Positions 45,004 through 52,823 of a stretch of 64,000 nt of DNA are shown here, piece after piece. How positions within the stretch are numbered: position 1 is the stretch's first letter; each line of letters opens with the position of its first letter. Under the pieces are notes generated by a model that did not search any database, was not told where the DNA came from, and worked only from the letters and a program-made list of their open reading frames with translations. Both the position numbers and the translations under genes were made by a program. The stretch is from Streptomyces griseoflavus. GTDB lineage: Bacteria; Actinomycetota; Actinomycetes; Streptomycetales; Streptomycetaceae. The stretch lies in the NCBI RefSeq assembly GCF_014649995.1, contig NZ_BMUC01000006.1, forward strand, positions 289,601 to 353,600, in the 5' to 3' direction.

Positions 45004-46485
45004 GTGGGCAAGAGGCGGTCCAGCTCACACAGCCGCGCTGCCGCGGGTGAGAAGCCGGTGGTGAGCCGGCGCTCGGCACTGTTCCTGGGCGGCGCGGGAG
45101 GCGTCGCCATGGCCGGCGGAGGTGCCTGGCTGGGCAACGTCGTCGCGCAGCCCGCGGCGGCCCCGGCGGCCGAGGGCGCCATCGGCGGCCTCTCCACTCC
45201 CCCGCCCTACGCGCCGTCGGGCCGCCGGCCCAGGAACCGGCGGGCCACCTGGTCCCAGCAGTTCCAGGCGTCGCACGGCTGGAGCGCGGGCGGCGCGGGC
45301 ACCCAGTCCGCCGAGGCGAACGACAAGACCCAGTTCGTGCGCGGCACCCAGGCCGTGCGGGTGACCACCAACGGCACCGGCAAGCAGTCCTACGTCCGCA
45401 AGTCCGGCATGGACGCCATGGACCTCAGCGGCAAGATGATCCGGCTGGTGTTCCGCGTCGACGACGTGGCGGACCTCGCCAAGATGGTGTTCTACCTGGG
45501 CAGCGGCGGGCTGAAGAACTACTTCTCCTGGACCTTCCACTCCCACTCCAGGACCGCCGCCAACTACGTGCAGTCCGGCGAGTGGGTGACGGTCCACCTG
45601 CAGTGGGCGGACGTCAGGAGCGCCGCCGGCACGTACGCGATCTCGGCCGACGGCAAGCCGTCCACCACCACGGACTTCACGGACATGTCGTTCGCCGTGT
45701 ACGACAACGCGGCCGGACCGGTGACGTACCGGCTCCAGGCGGTCGAGCTCATACCGGACACCTCGGAGGCGTTCCCCAAGGGCGTCGTCTCCATCACCTT
45801 CGACGACTCCCACAAGTCGATCCACGACCTGGCCCGTCCGATCATGGACTCCTTCGGCTTCCCCGGCACGTCGTACAACATCGCCGACGCCATCGGGACC
45901 GGGAACTTCATGACGGTCGACCAGATGCGCTCGATGCAGAACTTCTCCGGCTGGGAGATGGGCGGGCACGCCTACGCGAACGCCACGCACACCGCCAGCT
46001 ATCCCAAGCTGACCGCGGAGCAGGCCGACGAGGACTTCCGCAAGCTGCGCGAATGGCTGGTGTCCAACGGCTTCACCAGCGAGCACTTCGCCTATCCGCA
46101 CGGGGCGTTCCAGAAGACCTCCGACGGTGTGCCCGTGGACCTGATCGCGAGCCGGCACTTCACGACGGCCCGGTCGATCATCTCCGAGACGATCGAGTCG
46201 TTCGCCCCGGCCAACCCGTACCGGCTGAAGTCGCTGACCGGCATCACCGACGGCACGGGCATCGGCGGCGCGCCCCTGGCCCGGCTGACGGACGAGGGCG
46301 GTCAGCTGGACCGGTGCAGGGAGAGCGGTGACTGGCTGATCCTCTGCCTCCACAAGATCGTCGAGGGTGCTCCGAAGACCAGCACGGAGATCGGCACGGC
46401 CGGCCTCACCACGCTGATGCGGGAACTCGCCGACCGGGACATCCCGGTGGTGACCGTCGAAGAGGCGATGGCCTACTACCAGTAG
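45004..46485 (+). CDS. Tat-exported polysaccharide deacetylase
   Basis: A 493-residue secreted enzyme. The Tat signal is SRRSALFLGGAGGVAMAGGG near residues 21-40. Residues about 80-260 are a beta-sandwich carbohydrate-binding-like domain (WSQQFQASHGW, IRLVFRVDDVADLAKMVFYLG). The NodB domain starts near residue 262: VVSITFDDSHKSIHD (metal Asp pair), EMGGHAYANATH (His pair), HFAYPHGAF and LILCLHKI. It removes acetyl groups from a glycan outside the cell. The GTG at 45004 directly follows the stop of the CBM3/GH16 gene. The pairing with a synthase and dehydrogenase across the hairpin suggests the substrate is the product of those genes. Confidence 0.9.
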   Translation: MGKRRSSSHSRAAAGEKPVVSRRSALFLGGAGGVAMAGGGAWLGNVVAQPAAAPAAEGAIGGLSTPPPYAPSGRRPRNRRATWSQQFQASHGWSAGGAGTQSAEANDKTQFVRGTQAVRVTTNGTGKQSYVRKSGMDAMDLSGKMIRLVFRVDDVADLAKMVFYLGSGGLKNYFSWTFHSHSRTAANYVQSGEWVTVHLQWADVRSAAGTYAISADGKPSTTTDFTDMSFAVYDNAAGPVTYRLQAVELIPDTSEAFPKGVVSITFDDSHKSIHDLARPIMDSFGFPGTSYNIADAIGTGNFMTVDQMRSMQNFSGWEMGGHAYANATHTASYPKLTAEQADEDFRKLREWLVSNGFTSEHFAYPHGAFQKTSDGVPVDLIASRHFTTARSIISETIESFAPANPYRLKSLTGITDGTGIGGAPLARLTDEGGQLDRCRESGDWLILCLHKIVEGAPKTSTEIGTAGLTTLMRELADRDIPVVTVEEAMAYYQ

Positions 46486-46491
46486 GTCCCG

Positions 46492-46541
46492 GGACAGGAA
46501 GGAGGGGGCGGCCCGTGCGGGCCGCCCCCTCCTTCCTGTCC
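46492..46541. terminator. Perfect 23-bp bidirectional terminator
   Basis: 46492-46514 pairs with 46519-46541 around a GTGC loop. It lies between the convergent deacetylase and glycosyltransferase genes and ends 9 bases before the latter's stop. Confidence 0.9.
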
Positions 46542-46550
46542 GTCGCCGGC

Positions 46551-48374
46551 CTACCAGCCGTCGCCCCTGCCGTTCTGCTGGGGCCAGTCGGGCTCCTGGT
46601 AGCCGCCCTGGCGGCCGTCGGGGCCGCGACCGGGCTGCTGCGGCGGGTACTGCTGCTGTGGCGGGTACTGCTGTTGCGGCGGGTACTGCTGCTGCGACTG
46701 CGGATACAGCTGCTGACGGCCGCCGTACGGGTCGCCCTGGCCGCCCTGCCACTGCTGCTGCCCGTGGCCGGCCTGCGCCGGCGCGGGCTCCGGCGTTCCC
46801 CAGCTGACGGGCTGCTGGGGCACGTTCTGGTGGTGCTCCTCGTCGTAGCCGGGCAGCGGCTGCGGCTGGCTGGGCACGTAGGCGGCGCGCGGCCGGGTGC
46901 GCAGGGCCACGCCCTCCAGACGCATCAGCTGCAGCGTCTCGGTGACCTTCTTGTCGGAGTAGGGATCCTCTTCCTCCCAGATCTCCGTCATGTCGGCCTC
47001 GTGGTCGCCGCCCACGGACACCTCGACACCGGCCTGGCGGGTGCCCCAGCTGCCCTTGTGCAGGGTGAGCAGGGCGTAGAAGCGCAGCGGCGTCAGCAGG
47101 AACAGCTGGATCAGGCCGTACAGCGGGGCCAGCAGGAACATGCCGAACCGCTTGATGAAGCCCATGCCGCGGCGCGGGAAGTCGAGGTAGCGGACGTTGC
47201 GCAGGTAGCCCATGAGGACCATGAACAGCGCGTAGTCGCCGATGTGGTCGACGAACCGGGCCGGCTGCATGATCGGCAGGATGACCATCGAGTAGAACAT
47301 GGCCGTGCCGAAGACCAGCCACAGGCCGAGCTCCATGCAGGTCAGCCAGAACGCCGGCCGGTACTTCTTCTGGTGCCGGAAGGCCCACAGGGACTCGCGG
47401 AAGAAGGACTTGTTCCAGCGGACCTGCTGGCGCAGGAAGTGCGGCAGCTTCTCGGGGACGGCGGTGTAGCCGACGGCGGTCTCCTGGAAGACCACCTGGC
47501 CTTCCATCAGGCAGTAGTTGGTCATGCGGCGGTCGTCGCCGAAGACGGCCGGCTTGCCCAGGAACTGCTGGTTGAGGAAGTCCGGCAGGTACTTGCGCAC
47601 CAGGGTGCCGCGGTAGGCCGAGAGGGCGCCGCAGCAGCAGAGCACGGACTTGAGCCGCGAGTAGGCGGCCCGCTCGAAGAGGAAGGAGTTGCCGTAGCGC
47701 AGGTCCTGCAGGCGCGTGAAGATGTTGCTGTCGTGGTTGAGCGCGAGCACCATGCCGGTGGAGGCCATGATCTTCTCGTCGGCCATCGGCAGCAGCAGCT
47801 CACGCACCGTGTCCCGGGAGAGGACGGTGTCGGAGTCGACGCACAGGAAGATGTCGGAGTACGGCGCCGCCTCGAAGCCCAGCGCGAGCGCCTCGCGCTT
47901 GCCCTTGTTCTCGGGCTGGACGCTGACGGTGTACTTGACGCCCAGGGCCTCGAACTCGGAGCGCATCTTCTTCGCCGTGCGGATGCCGCCGGGGTCGGCG
48001 CTGCAGTCGTCGATGATGTGGATCTCGTTGGGGAGCCGGCTCTGGGCGAGCAGGGAGCGCATGCCCTGCTCGAACATGACCGGGTCCTCGTTGTAGATCG
48101 GGATGACCGCGGTGACCCAGCAGTCCTCCAGGTACTCGAGTTCCTCGCGGTTCGCCTTGGCGGGCCGGTAGAACAGGGCGCCGAACATCTTCAGGGCCAG
48201 CAGGCCCATGGCGCCGATGGAGTACAGGTGCAGCGAGTCCGAGTCGAGACGGGTCGCGATGACCGCGGCGATCGCGATGAAGAAGAGGTACGAGACCTTC
48301 AGGTGCCGGCGTTTGCGGTGCCCGCGGCCGTCGGAGTCGACGGCCCCCGGTATGAACGTGTCCTCGGTCGTCAC
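46551..48374 (-). CDS. Hyaluronan-synthase-like family 2 glycosyltransferase
   Basis: A 607-residue membrane-bound processive synthase. Two N-terminal helices (about 25-70) precede a GT2 domain: VTAVIPIYNEDPVMFEQGM, the metal motif FLCVDSDTVLSRDTV, FTRLQDLRYGNSFLFERAA, CGALSAYRG, FGDDRRMTNYCLMEG and the product-binding LRQQVRWNKSFFRESLW. The order and wording match streptococcal HasA. Four or so C-terminal helices form the export channel. The last 110 residues are a cytoplasmic Gln/Pro/Gly tail with three QQQYPP repeats, absent from HasA. The GTG at 48374 overlaps the dehydrogenase stop (GTGA). It probably polymerises and exports a glycan containing HexNAc; the product is unknown. Confidence 0.88.
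   Translation of the reverse strand: MTTEDTFIPGAVDSDGRGHRKRRHLKVSYLFFIAIAAVIATRLDSDSLHLYSIGAMGLLALKMFGALFYRPAKANREELEYLEDCWVTAVIPIYNEDPVMFEQGMRSLLAQSRLPNEIHIIDDCSADPGGIRTAKKMRSEFEALGVKYTVSVQPENKGKREALALGFEAAPYSDIFLCVDSDTVLSRDTVRELLLPMADEKIMASTGMVLALNHDSNIFTRLQDLRYGNSFLFERAAYSRLKSVLCCCGALSAYRGTLVRKYLPDFLNQQFLGKPAVFGDDRRMTNYCLMEGQVVFQETAVGYTAVPEKLPHFLRQQVRWNKSFFRESLWAFRHQKKYRPAFWLTCMELGLWLVFGTAMFYSMVILPIMQPARFVDHIGDYALFMVLMGYLRNVRYLDFPRRGMGFIKRFGMFLLAPLYGLIQLFLLTPLRFYALLTLHKGSWGTRQAGVEVSVGGDHEADMTEIWEEEDPYSDKKVTETLQLMRLEGVALRTRPRAAYVPSQPQPLPGYDEEHHQNVPQQPVSWGTPEPAPAQAGHGQQQWQGGQGDPYGGRQQLYPQSQQQYPPQQQYPPQQQYPPQQPGRGPDGRQGGYQEPDWPQQNGRGDGW
46642..46695 (-). repeat. Three 18-bp repeats encoding QQQYPP
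   Basis: Units at 46642-46659, 46660-46677 and 46678-46695 share GGCGGGTACTGCTG and code the hexapeptide repeat in the tail of the glycosyltransferase. Copy number is likely to vary between strains. Confidence 0.85.
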
Positions 48375-49642
48375 AGCTTGACCACCCGCGGGTGGTCGGC
48401 CGTCTTGCCCCGGGTGTCGAACAGCTTGCGGGCGCGGTCGGCCAGCGCGTCGAGGTCTATCTCCCGGTGCGGCTGGAGCAGGATGGTGAGGTCCGCGGCC
48501 TCGGCGCCGGCCAGGTAGTCGTCGGCGCGCTCGACGGGAGCGCCGTCGACCGTCCAGTCGTCGACCTTGGGGTCGAAGTAGACGAGTTCCGCGCCGCGGG
48601 CGAGCAGGTTCTCGGCGACCGCCCGGGCCGGGCTCTCCCGCTGGTCGGAGATGTCCGGCTTGTAGGTGACACCGAGCAGCAGCACGCGGGAGCCGCGGAC
48701 GGCCTTGCCCTCGTCGTTGAGCAGATCGGCGGCCCGGTTGACCACGTGCACGGGCATGCGCTGGTTGATCTCCTGCGCCAGCTCCACGAACCGGAACGGG
48801 ATGCCCAGCGAACGCACCTTGTAGGAGAGGTAGTTCGGGTCGATCGGGATGCAGTGTCCGCCGACGCCGGGGCCGGGGTGGAAGGGCGCGAAGCCGAACG
48901 GCTTGGTGGAGGCGCAGCGGATCGCGTCCCACAGGTCGACGCCGATCTCGCGGCAGAACATCGACATCTCGTTGACGAGGGCGATGTTGACGTGCCGGTA
49001 GGTGTTCTCCAGCAGCTTGGCCATCTCGGCCTCGCGGGTGCCCTTGGCCTCGACCACGCGGGACACGAAGCGCTCGTAGAGGGCGCGCGCGGCCTTGGTG
49101 CAGTCGGCGGTGACGCCACCGACGACCTTGGGGGTGTTCTCCAGGCCGTAGTCGGGGTTGCCCGGGTCGATCCGCTCGGGCGAGAAGGCCAGGTGGAAGT
49201 CCTTGCCGACGGTCAGACCGCCGGCCTCCAGGCGGGGGCGCACGATCTCGTCGGTGGTGCCGGGGTACGTCGTGGACTCCAGCACCACCAGGGTGCCGGG
49301 GCGCAGGTGGGCGGCGATGTCCGCCACCGCGGCGTGCACGGCGCCCAGGTCCGGGGCGCCGTACTCGGTGAGCGGGGTCGGCACGCAGATGACGACGGCG
49401 GCGGCGCCGGCGATGACCTCGGGGCGGTCGGAGGCGGTGAAGCCCTGGCCGAGCATCGCGCCGACCTCGGCGTCGGAGATGTCGTCGACGTGCGAACGGC
49501 CGTTGTTCAGCCCCTCGACGACGGCGCCGCTGCGGTCGAGACCCACCACCTTCAGTCCGGCGGCGGAGGCGGAGCGGGCCAGCGGCAGCCCCACGTATCC
49601 AAGTCCGACAACGACAAGATCCGTCGTGGTGGATCTGCTCAC
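48371..49642 (-). CDS. Nucleotide-sugar 6-dehydrogenase (UDP-HexNAc type)
   Basis: A 423-residue NAD-dependent enzyme that oxidises the C6 of a UDP-sugar to a uronic acid. Motifs: LVVVGLGYVGLPLARSAS, VVICVPTPLTEYGAPDL, ESTTYPGTTDEIV, LAFSPERIDPGN, ENTYRHVNIALVNEMSMFC and the catalytic-cysteine loop PGPGVGGHCIPIDPNYL. SPERIDPGN and the GGHCIPIDP wording are those of UDP-GlcNAc/ManNAc dehydrogenases (WbpA, Cap5-like), not of UDP-glucose dehydrogenase (HasB). I take GTG 49642, with GGGGAATGG upstream; a TTG five codons earlier is possible. It is upstream of and coupled to the synthase, which it should feed. Confidence 0.9.
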   Translation of the reverse strand: MSRSTTTDLVVVGLGYVGLPLARSASAAGLKVVGLDRSGAVVEGLNNGRSHVDDISDAEVGAMLGQGFTASDRPEVIAGAAAVVICVPTPLTEYGAPDLGAVHAAVADIAAHLRPGTLVVLESTTYPGTTDEIVRPRLEAGGLTVGKDFHLAFSPERIDPGNPDYGLENTPKVVGGVTADCTKAARALYERFVSRVVEAKGTREAEMAKLLENTYRHVNIALVNEMSMFCREIGVDLWDAIRCASTKPFGFAPFHPGPGVGGHCIPIDPNYLSYKVRSLGIPFRFVELAQEINQRMPVHVVNRAADLLNDEGKAVRGSRVLLLGVTYKPDISDQRESPARAVAENLLARGAELVYFDPKVDDWTVDGAPVERADDYLAGAEAADLTILLQPHREIDLDALADRARKLFDTRGKTADHPRVVKL

Positions 49643-49717
49643 GACACCATTCCCCAACCCCGTTGCACGGCCTCGGGCAGGCCGGACGCGGGCAGCACAA
49701 GCCGCCCGAGTAAATCG

Positions 49718-49782
49718 AACAAGTGCGAGGAGGCTAACAGAACCTTCACCTATTCACCCTGTCCACAACAAGTGCGGCTTGT
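49718..49782. promoter_or_regulatory. Direct repeat and small palindrome between the dehydrogenase and LCP genes
   Basis: AACAAGTGCG occurs at 49718-49727 and 49767-49776; the second is part of ACAAG-TGCGG-CTTGT. The region is AT-richer and must hold the divergent promoters of the two genes. The repeated motif is a candidate shared operator. Confidence 0.4.
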
Positions 49783-49896
49783 CACGTACACATCGCTACA
49801 ACCCTTGGCGCGGTGTGCGTGTCTCCTGTCACCGCAACGGAGTTCGCCCGTGCCGGAACTCCGGGCGACCAGCCGATTCACGTGAACCGGAGCGAC

Positions 49897-50985
49897 ATGA
49901 GTCACATCAGCACCCCCTCGGACGCACCCCGGCCCGGCGGCCGCCGGCGGGCCCGCGGCCGCACCCGCGGCAGGACCGTCCGCCGGGTCGTCCTGCCGGT
50001 GCTGCTGGTGCTCGTCCTCGCGGCCGGCGGAACCGCGTGGTGGCTCTACCAGGGGCTGGACAGCAACCTCAAGGACAGCGCGGTCGACCTGGAGCAGGCA
50101 CTCGGCGACGAGAGGAACCGTCCGCGGCGCGAGGCCGCCGCCGGTGACGCGCTGAACCTGCTGCTGCTCGGCTCGGACTCCCGGGCGGGCGCGAACGCGG
50201 CGCTCGACGGCGGCCGGCCCGGCGGGGCACGCTCCGACACCGCGCTGCTGGTGCACATCGCCGGGGGCCGCACCGAGGCGGTGGCGGTGAGCATCCCGCG
50301 CGACACCCTGGTCACCCGGCCCGAGTGCACGGCGCCCGACGGCACGGTGCTGCCGTCCGCCCGGCGGGTGATGTTCAATTCCGTCTACGCGCAGGCGGGA
50401 TCGGCGTGCACCGTGAAGACGGTGGAACAGATGAGTGACGTACGGGTGGACCATCTCGTGGAGGTGGACTTCGCCGGGTTCAAGGGAATCGTCGACGCGA
50501 TCGGCGGAGTGACCGTACGCCTGGACGAGCCGATCACCTCCGGACTGCGGCTGGACGCCGGGGAACACCGGCTGAACGGCGACGAGGCGCTGAAGTTCGT
50601 CCGCACCCGGCACGGTTACCGCGACGGCAGCGACCTGGGCCGGATCGAACTCCAGCAGAAGTTCCTGGGCGCACTGCTCGCCGAAATCAAACGGCAGGAC
50701 CTGCTGGGGAGTCCGGCGAAGCTGTACCGGATCGCCGACCGGCTGACCGAGTCGCTGACCACCGACTCCGAACTGGCCTCACTGACCGCGCTGGCGGAGT
50801 TCGGGCGGAGCCTGGAGGGCATCGACCCGGCGGCGATGGACACGGTCATGCTGCCGGTGGCGTACGACAAGGCGGACCCCAACCGGGTGGTGGCGGTGGA
50901 GCCGTCGGCGTCCCTGCTGTGGGAGGCGATCCGGACCGACGCCGAGATCCCGGAGCCGGTGCGGAAGTCCCCCGCGCGCGGCTGA
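49897..50985 (+). CDS. LytR-CpsA-Psr (LCP) family protein
   Basis: A 362-residue type II membrane protein. A basic N terminus (GGRRRARGRTRGRTVRR) and a helix at about residues 31-52 precede the LCP domain: LNLLLLGSDSRAG, ARSDTALLVHIAGG, VAVSIPRDTLV, DHLVEVDFAGFKGIVDAIGGVTV, HRLNGDEALKFVRTRHGYRDGSDLGRIELQQKFLGALL. All the acidic and arginine residues that hold the polyprenyl-pyrophosphate are present. LCP enzymes attach glycans to peptidoglycan. The ATG at 49897 has GGAGCG upstream. It is divergent from the dehydrogenase-synthase operon, so it may anchor that product, though Streptomyces have several LCP proteins. Confidence 0.92.
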   Translation: MSHISTPSDAPRPGGRRRARGRTRGRTVRRVVLPVLLVLVLAAGGTAWWLYQGLDSNLKDSAVDLEQALGDERNRPRREAAAGDALNLLLLGSDSRAGANAALDGGRPGGARSDTALLVHIAGGRTEAVAVSIPRDTLVTRPECTAPDGTVLPSARRVMFNSVYAQAGSACTVKTVEQMSDVRVDHLVEVDFAGFKGIVDAIGGVTVRLDEPITSGLRLDAGEHRLNGDEALKFVRTRHGYRDGSDLGRIELQQKFLGALLAEIKRQDLLGSPAKLYRIADRLTESLTTDSELASLTALAEFGRSLEGIDPAAMDTVMLPVAYDKADPNRVVAVEPSASLLWEAIRTDAEIPEPVRKSPARG

Positions 50986-50998
50986 GGCCGCGGAGGGC

Positions 50999-52015
50999 TC
51001 ACACCTCCCGCCAGGCCCTCAGGGCGAGGCCCGGCTCGTCCTTGCGGCGGGTGAGCAGCAGGGTGCCGGTGGACGGGTCGAGGGAGGCGGCCACGAGTTC
51101 GCCGTGCTCGTCGAGGGCCACGGACACCGAGGCGCCCGCGCCGAGTTGGGGGCCGGACTCGGTCCACCAGGCCCCGGCGGGCTCCTGCTCGGTGGGGTAG
51201 GCGGCGAAGGCGACGCGGCCGCTCGCCGAGCGCTGGGCGAGCACGGTGCAGTCGTGGCCCTCTATCGCGCAGCGCACGGCGGACACCGGTCCGGGACCGG
51301 CCGCGGTGAGGAGGGGCACCGGTGCGCTGCCGGCGCGCCAGGCGCACAACTCCCCGTGCCGGTCGGTGAAGAAGAGCGTGGTGTGCTCGTCGGAGGTGGC
51401 CAGGGCGCGCAGGGTGCCGGGCCGTGCCCGCACGTCGAGGCCCTCCGCCGGTCCGGGCGGCGTGCCGGGCTCCTCCTGACGCCAGCGCAGGATGCCGTCC
51501 GGGCCGGCCGCGTACAGCTCCACCCGGCCCGACTGCCCGGTGACGGCGGCGAGTTGTTCGTGGACGTCCTCGCCGCCGAGGTGCGTCCACGGGTTCCAGC
51601 CGCCCTTCTCCTTCTGCGCGGCCATGCCGACCCCGCCGCCGGCGGCGCGGACGAAGACATGGGCGCGGCCCGCCGCGTCGACGGCGACGGCCGGTGTGCC
51701 GGTGCGGTCGCCCTTCTTGTCGGGGTGTCCGAGCGGGTTCCAGTCGAGGGGGGCGAGCCGGGGGCGGAAGTGGGTGGAGTGCACCAGGCCGGACTCGCCG
51801 TTCACCGTGGGCCGCCAGGCGACCAGGTGGGCGTAGCCGTCGGCGCCCTGGCCCACGGCCGGTCCCGGGCGCAGCCGCTGGTCGCCGCCGATCCTGCGGG
51901 GCGTCTCCCAGGGGCCGCCGGGGGCGAGTTCCGCGCGGCACAGGACGGCGTCGTCCGACGGCAGGTAGACGGTCAGGCGGCCGTCGCGGCCGCGGAGGAG
52001 CCAGTCGCCGTTCAC
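50999..52015 (-). CDS. Hypothetical protein with beta-propeller-like repeats
   Basis: A 338-residue soluble protein without signal or membrane segment. It has repeating blades with WxxGxDGxL-like sequence: MNGDWLLRGRDGRLTVYL, GYAHLVAWRPT, GRAHVFVRAAGGGV, GRVELYAAGPDGILRWRQE and GELCAWRAG. This pattern suggests a five- or six-bladed propeller related to PLL/tachylectin-like lectins, which often bind sugars. The start is the GTG at 52015 with AAGGTGAAG upstream. It converges with the LCP gene, 13 bases away. No function assigned. Confidence 0.65.
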   Translation of the reverse strand: MNGDWLLRGRDGRLTVYLPSDDAVLCRAELAPGGPWETPRRIGGDQRLRPGPAVGQGADGYAHLVAWRPTVNGESGLVHSTHFRPRLAPLDWNPLGHPDKKGDRTGTPAVAVDAAGRAHVFVRAAGGGVGMAAQKEKGGWNPWTHLGGEDVHEQLAAVTGQSGRVELYAAGPDGILRWRQEEPGTPPGPAEGLDVRARPGTLRALATSDEHTTLFFTDRHGELCAWRAGSAPVPLLTAAGPGPVSAVRCAIEGHDCTVLAQRSASGRVAFAAYPTEQEPAGAWWTESGPQLGAGASVSVALDEHGELVAASLDPSTGTLLLTRRKDEPGLALRAWREV

Positions 52016-52082
52016 CGCTTCACCTTATGCACAGCGTTTCCCGGCGCGCGGGCGGGGCGGCTTCGCGTGGGACGCTGGCCTC

Positions 52083-52454
52083 ATGAACGACACCACCGCC
52101 CTGCTCGTGATCGTCGACGCCGCGAACGTCGTCGGGTCGGTGCCCGACGGGTGGTGGCGGGACCGCCGGGGCGCGGCGGAGCGCCTGCGGGACCGGCTGG
52201 CCGCGGACGGCCTGCCGGACCGTCCGGGGCCGGTGGAGCTCGTCCTGGTCGTCGAGGGTGCGGCGCGCGGGGTGGAGCCGGTTCCGGGGGTCCGGGTGGA
52301 GTCCGCCCCGGGCAGCGGCGACGACCACATGGTCGCACTGGTGGCCGGGGCGGGCGACCGCCCGGTCCTGGTCGTCACGGCCGACCGCGAACTGCGCCGC
52401 AGGGTGACCTCCCTGGGCGCGGAGGTCACCGGCCCGCGGTCCGTGCCCCGCTGA
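52083..52454 (+). CDS. Small NYN/PIN-like protein
   Basis: A 123-residue soluble protein. LVIVDAANVVGSVPDGWWRDR at the start, VELVLVVEGAARGVE in the middle, GSGDDHMVALVAG and VLVVTADRELRRRVTSLGAEV at the end give the acidic-residue order of NYN/PIN nucleases (D near strand 1, E, DD, and D in TADRE). Relatives are sometimes labelled NTP pyrophosphohydrolase, which the sequence does not support. The ATG at 52083 follows GACGCT by 8 bases and lacks a ribosome site. It is divergent from the propeller-like gene. Possible RNase; not proven. Confidence 0.7.
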   Translation: MNDTTALLVIVDAANVVGSVPDGWWRDRRGAAERLRDRLAADGLPDRPGPVELVLVVEGAARGVEPVPGVRVESAPGSGDDHMVALVAGAGDRPVLVVTADRELRRRVTSLGAEVTGPRSVPR

Positions 52455-52823
52455 CCCCGCCCGGCGGTCAGCCGACGCACCGGACGCGCCGCGCCCCGCC
52501 GGGTTCTCCGCCGTCCCCGACGGCGACGCCCTGACGGCGGAGCACCCGGGCGCCCGGGTGCTCCGAACCCGCGGCGGCACAGGCGGGCGGGCTTCACCGG
52601 CGTACCGGGGCGACACCGCCGACGCCTGCCCCTCCGTCCCCCGGGCGGCCGGGCACGGGGGCGGCGCCCCGGTGGGCGCGGAGTCGGCGTCGCACGAGGG
52701 CCGCGCTTCGGCGCTCGCGGCCCCCGGCTCAGGCCGCCCGCGCCGGTGAGGCGGGTCGGCCGGCGGCGCCGTCCCGGTGTGACCGCGCCCCGGTGCGTGT
52801 CGGTCACGGCCGGGGCGCCGGGG
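52455..52823. other. Intergenic stretch between convergent genes
   Basis: No gene supported. It is very GC-rich and contains the 28-bp palindrome at 52538-52565 and several shorter inverted repeats. Confidence 0.5.
52538..52565. terminator. Perfect 28-bp palindrome
   Basis: CGGAGCACCCGGGC followed directly by its reverse complement. Lying between convergent genes it probably works as a two-way terminator; having no loop, it could also be a protein site or cruciform. Confidence 0.55.

Noticed and set aside
46642-46695. Short regular repeats that might suggest a CRISPR-like array
   Set aside because: They are 18-bp units without spacers, in frame inside the glycosyltransferase gene and coding QQQYPP.
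49745-49758. Two TTCACC motifs resembling a PhoP box near the dehydrogenase/LCP promoters
   Set aside because: They are spaced 8 bp, not the 11 bp of Streptomyces PHO boxes, and flanking bases do not fit.
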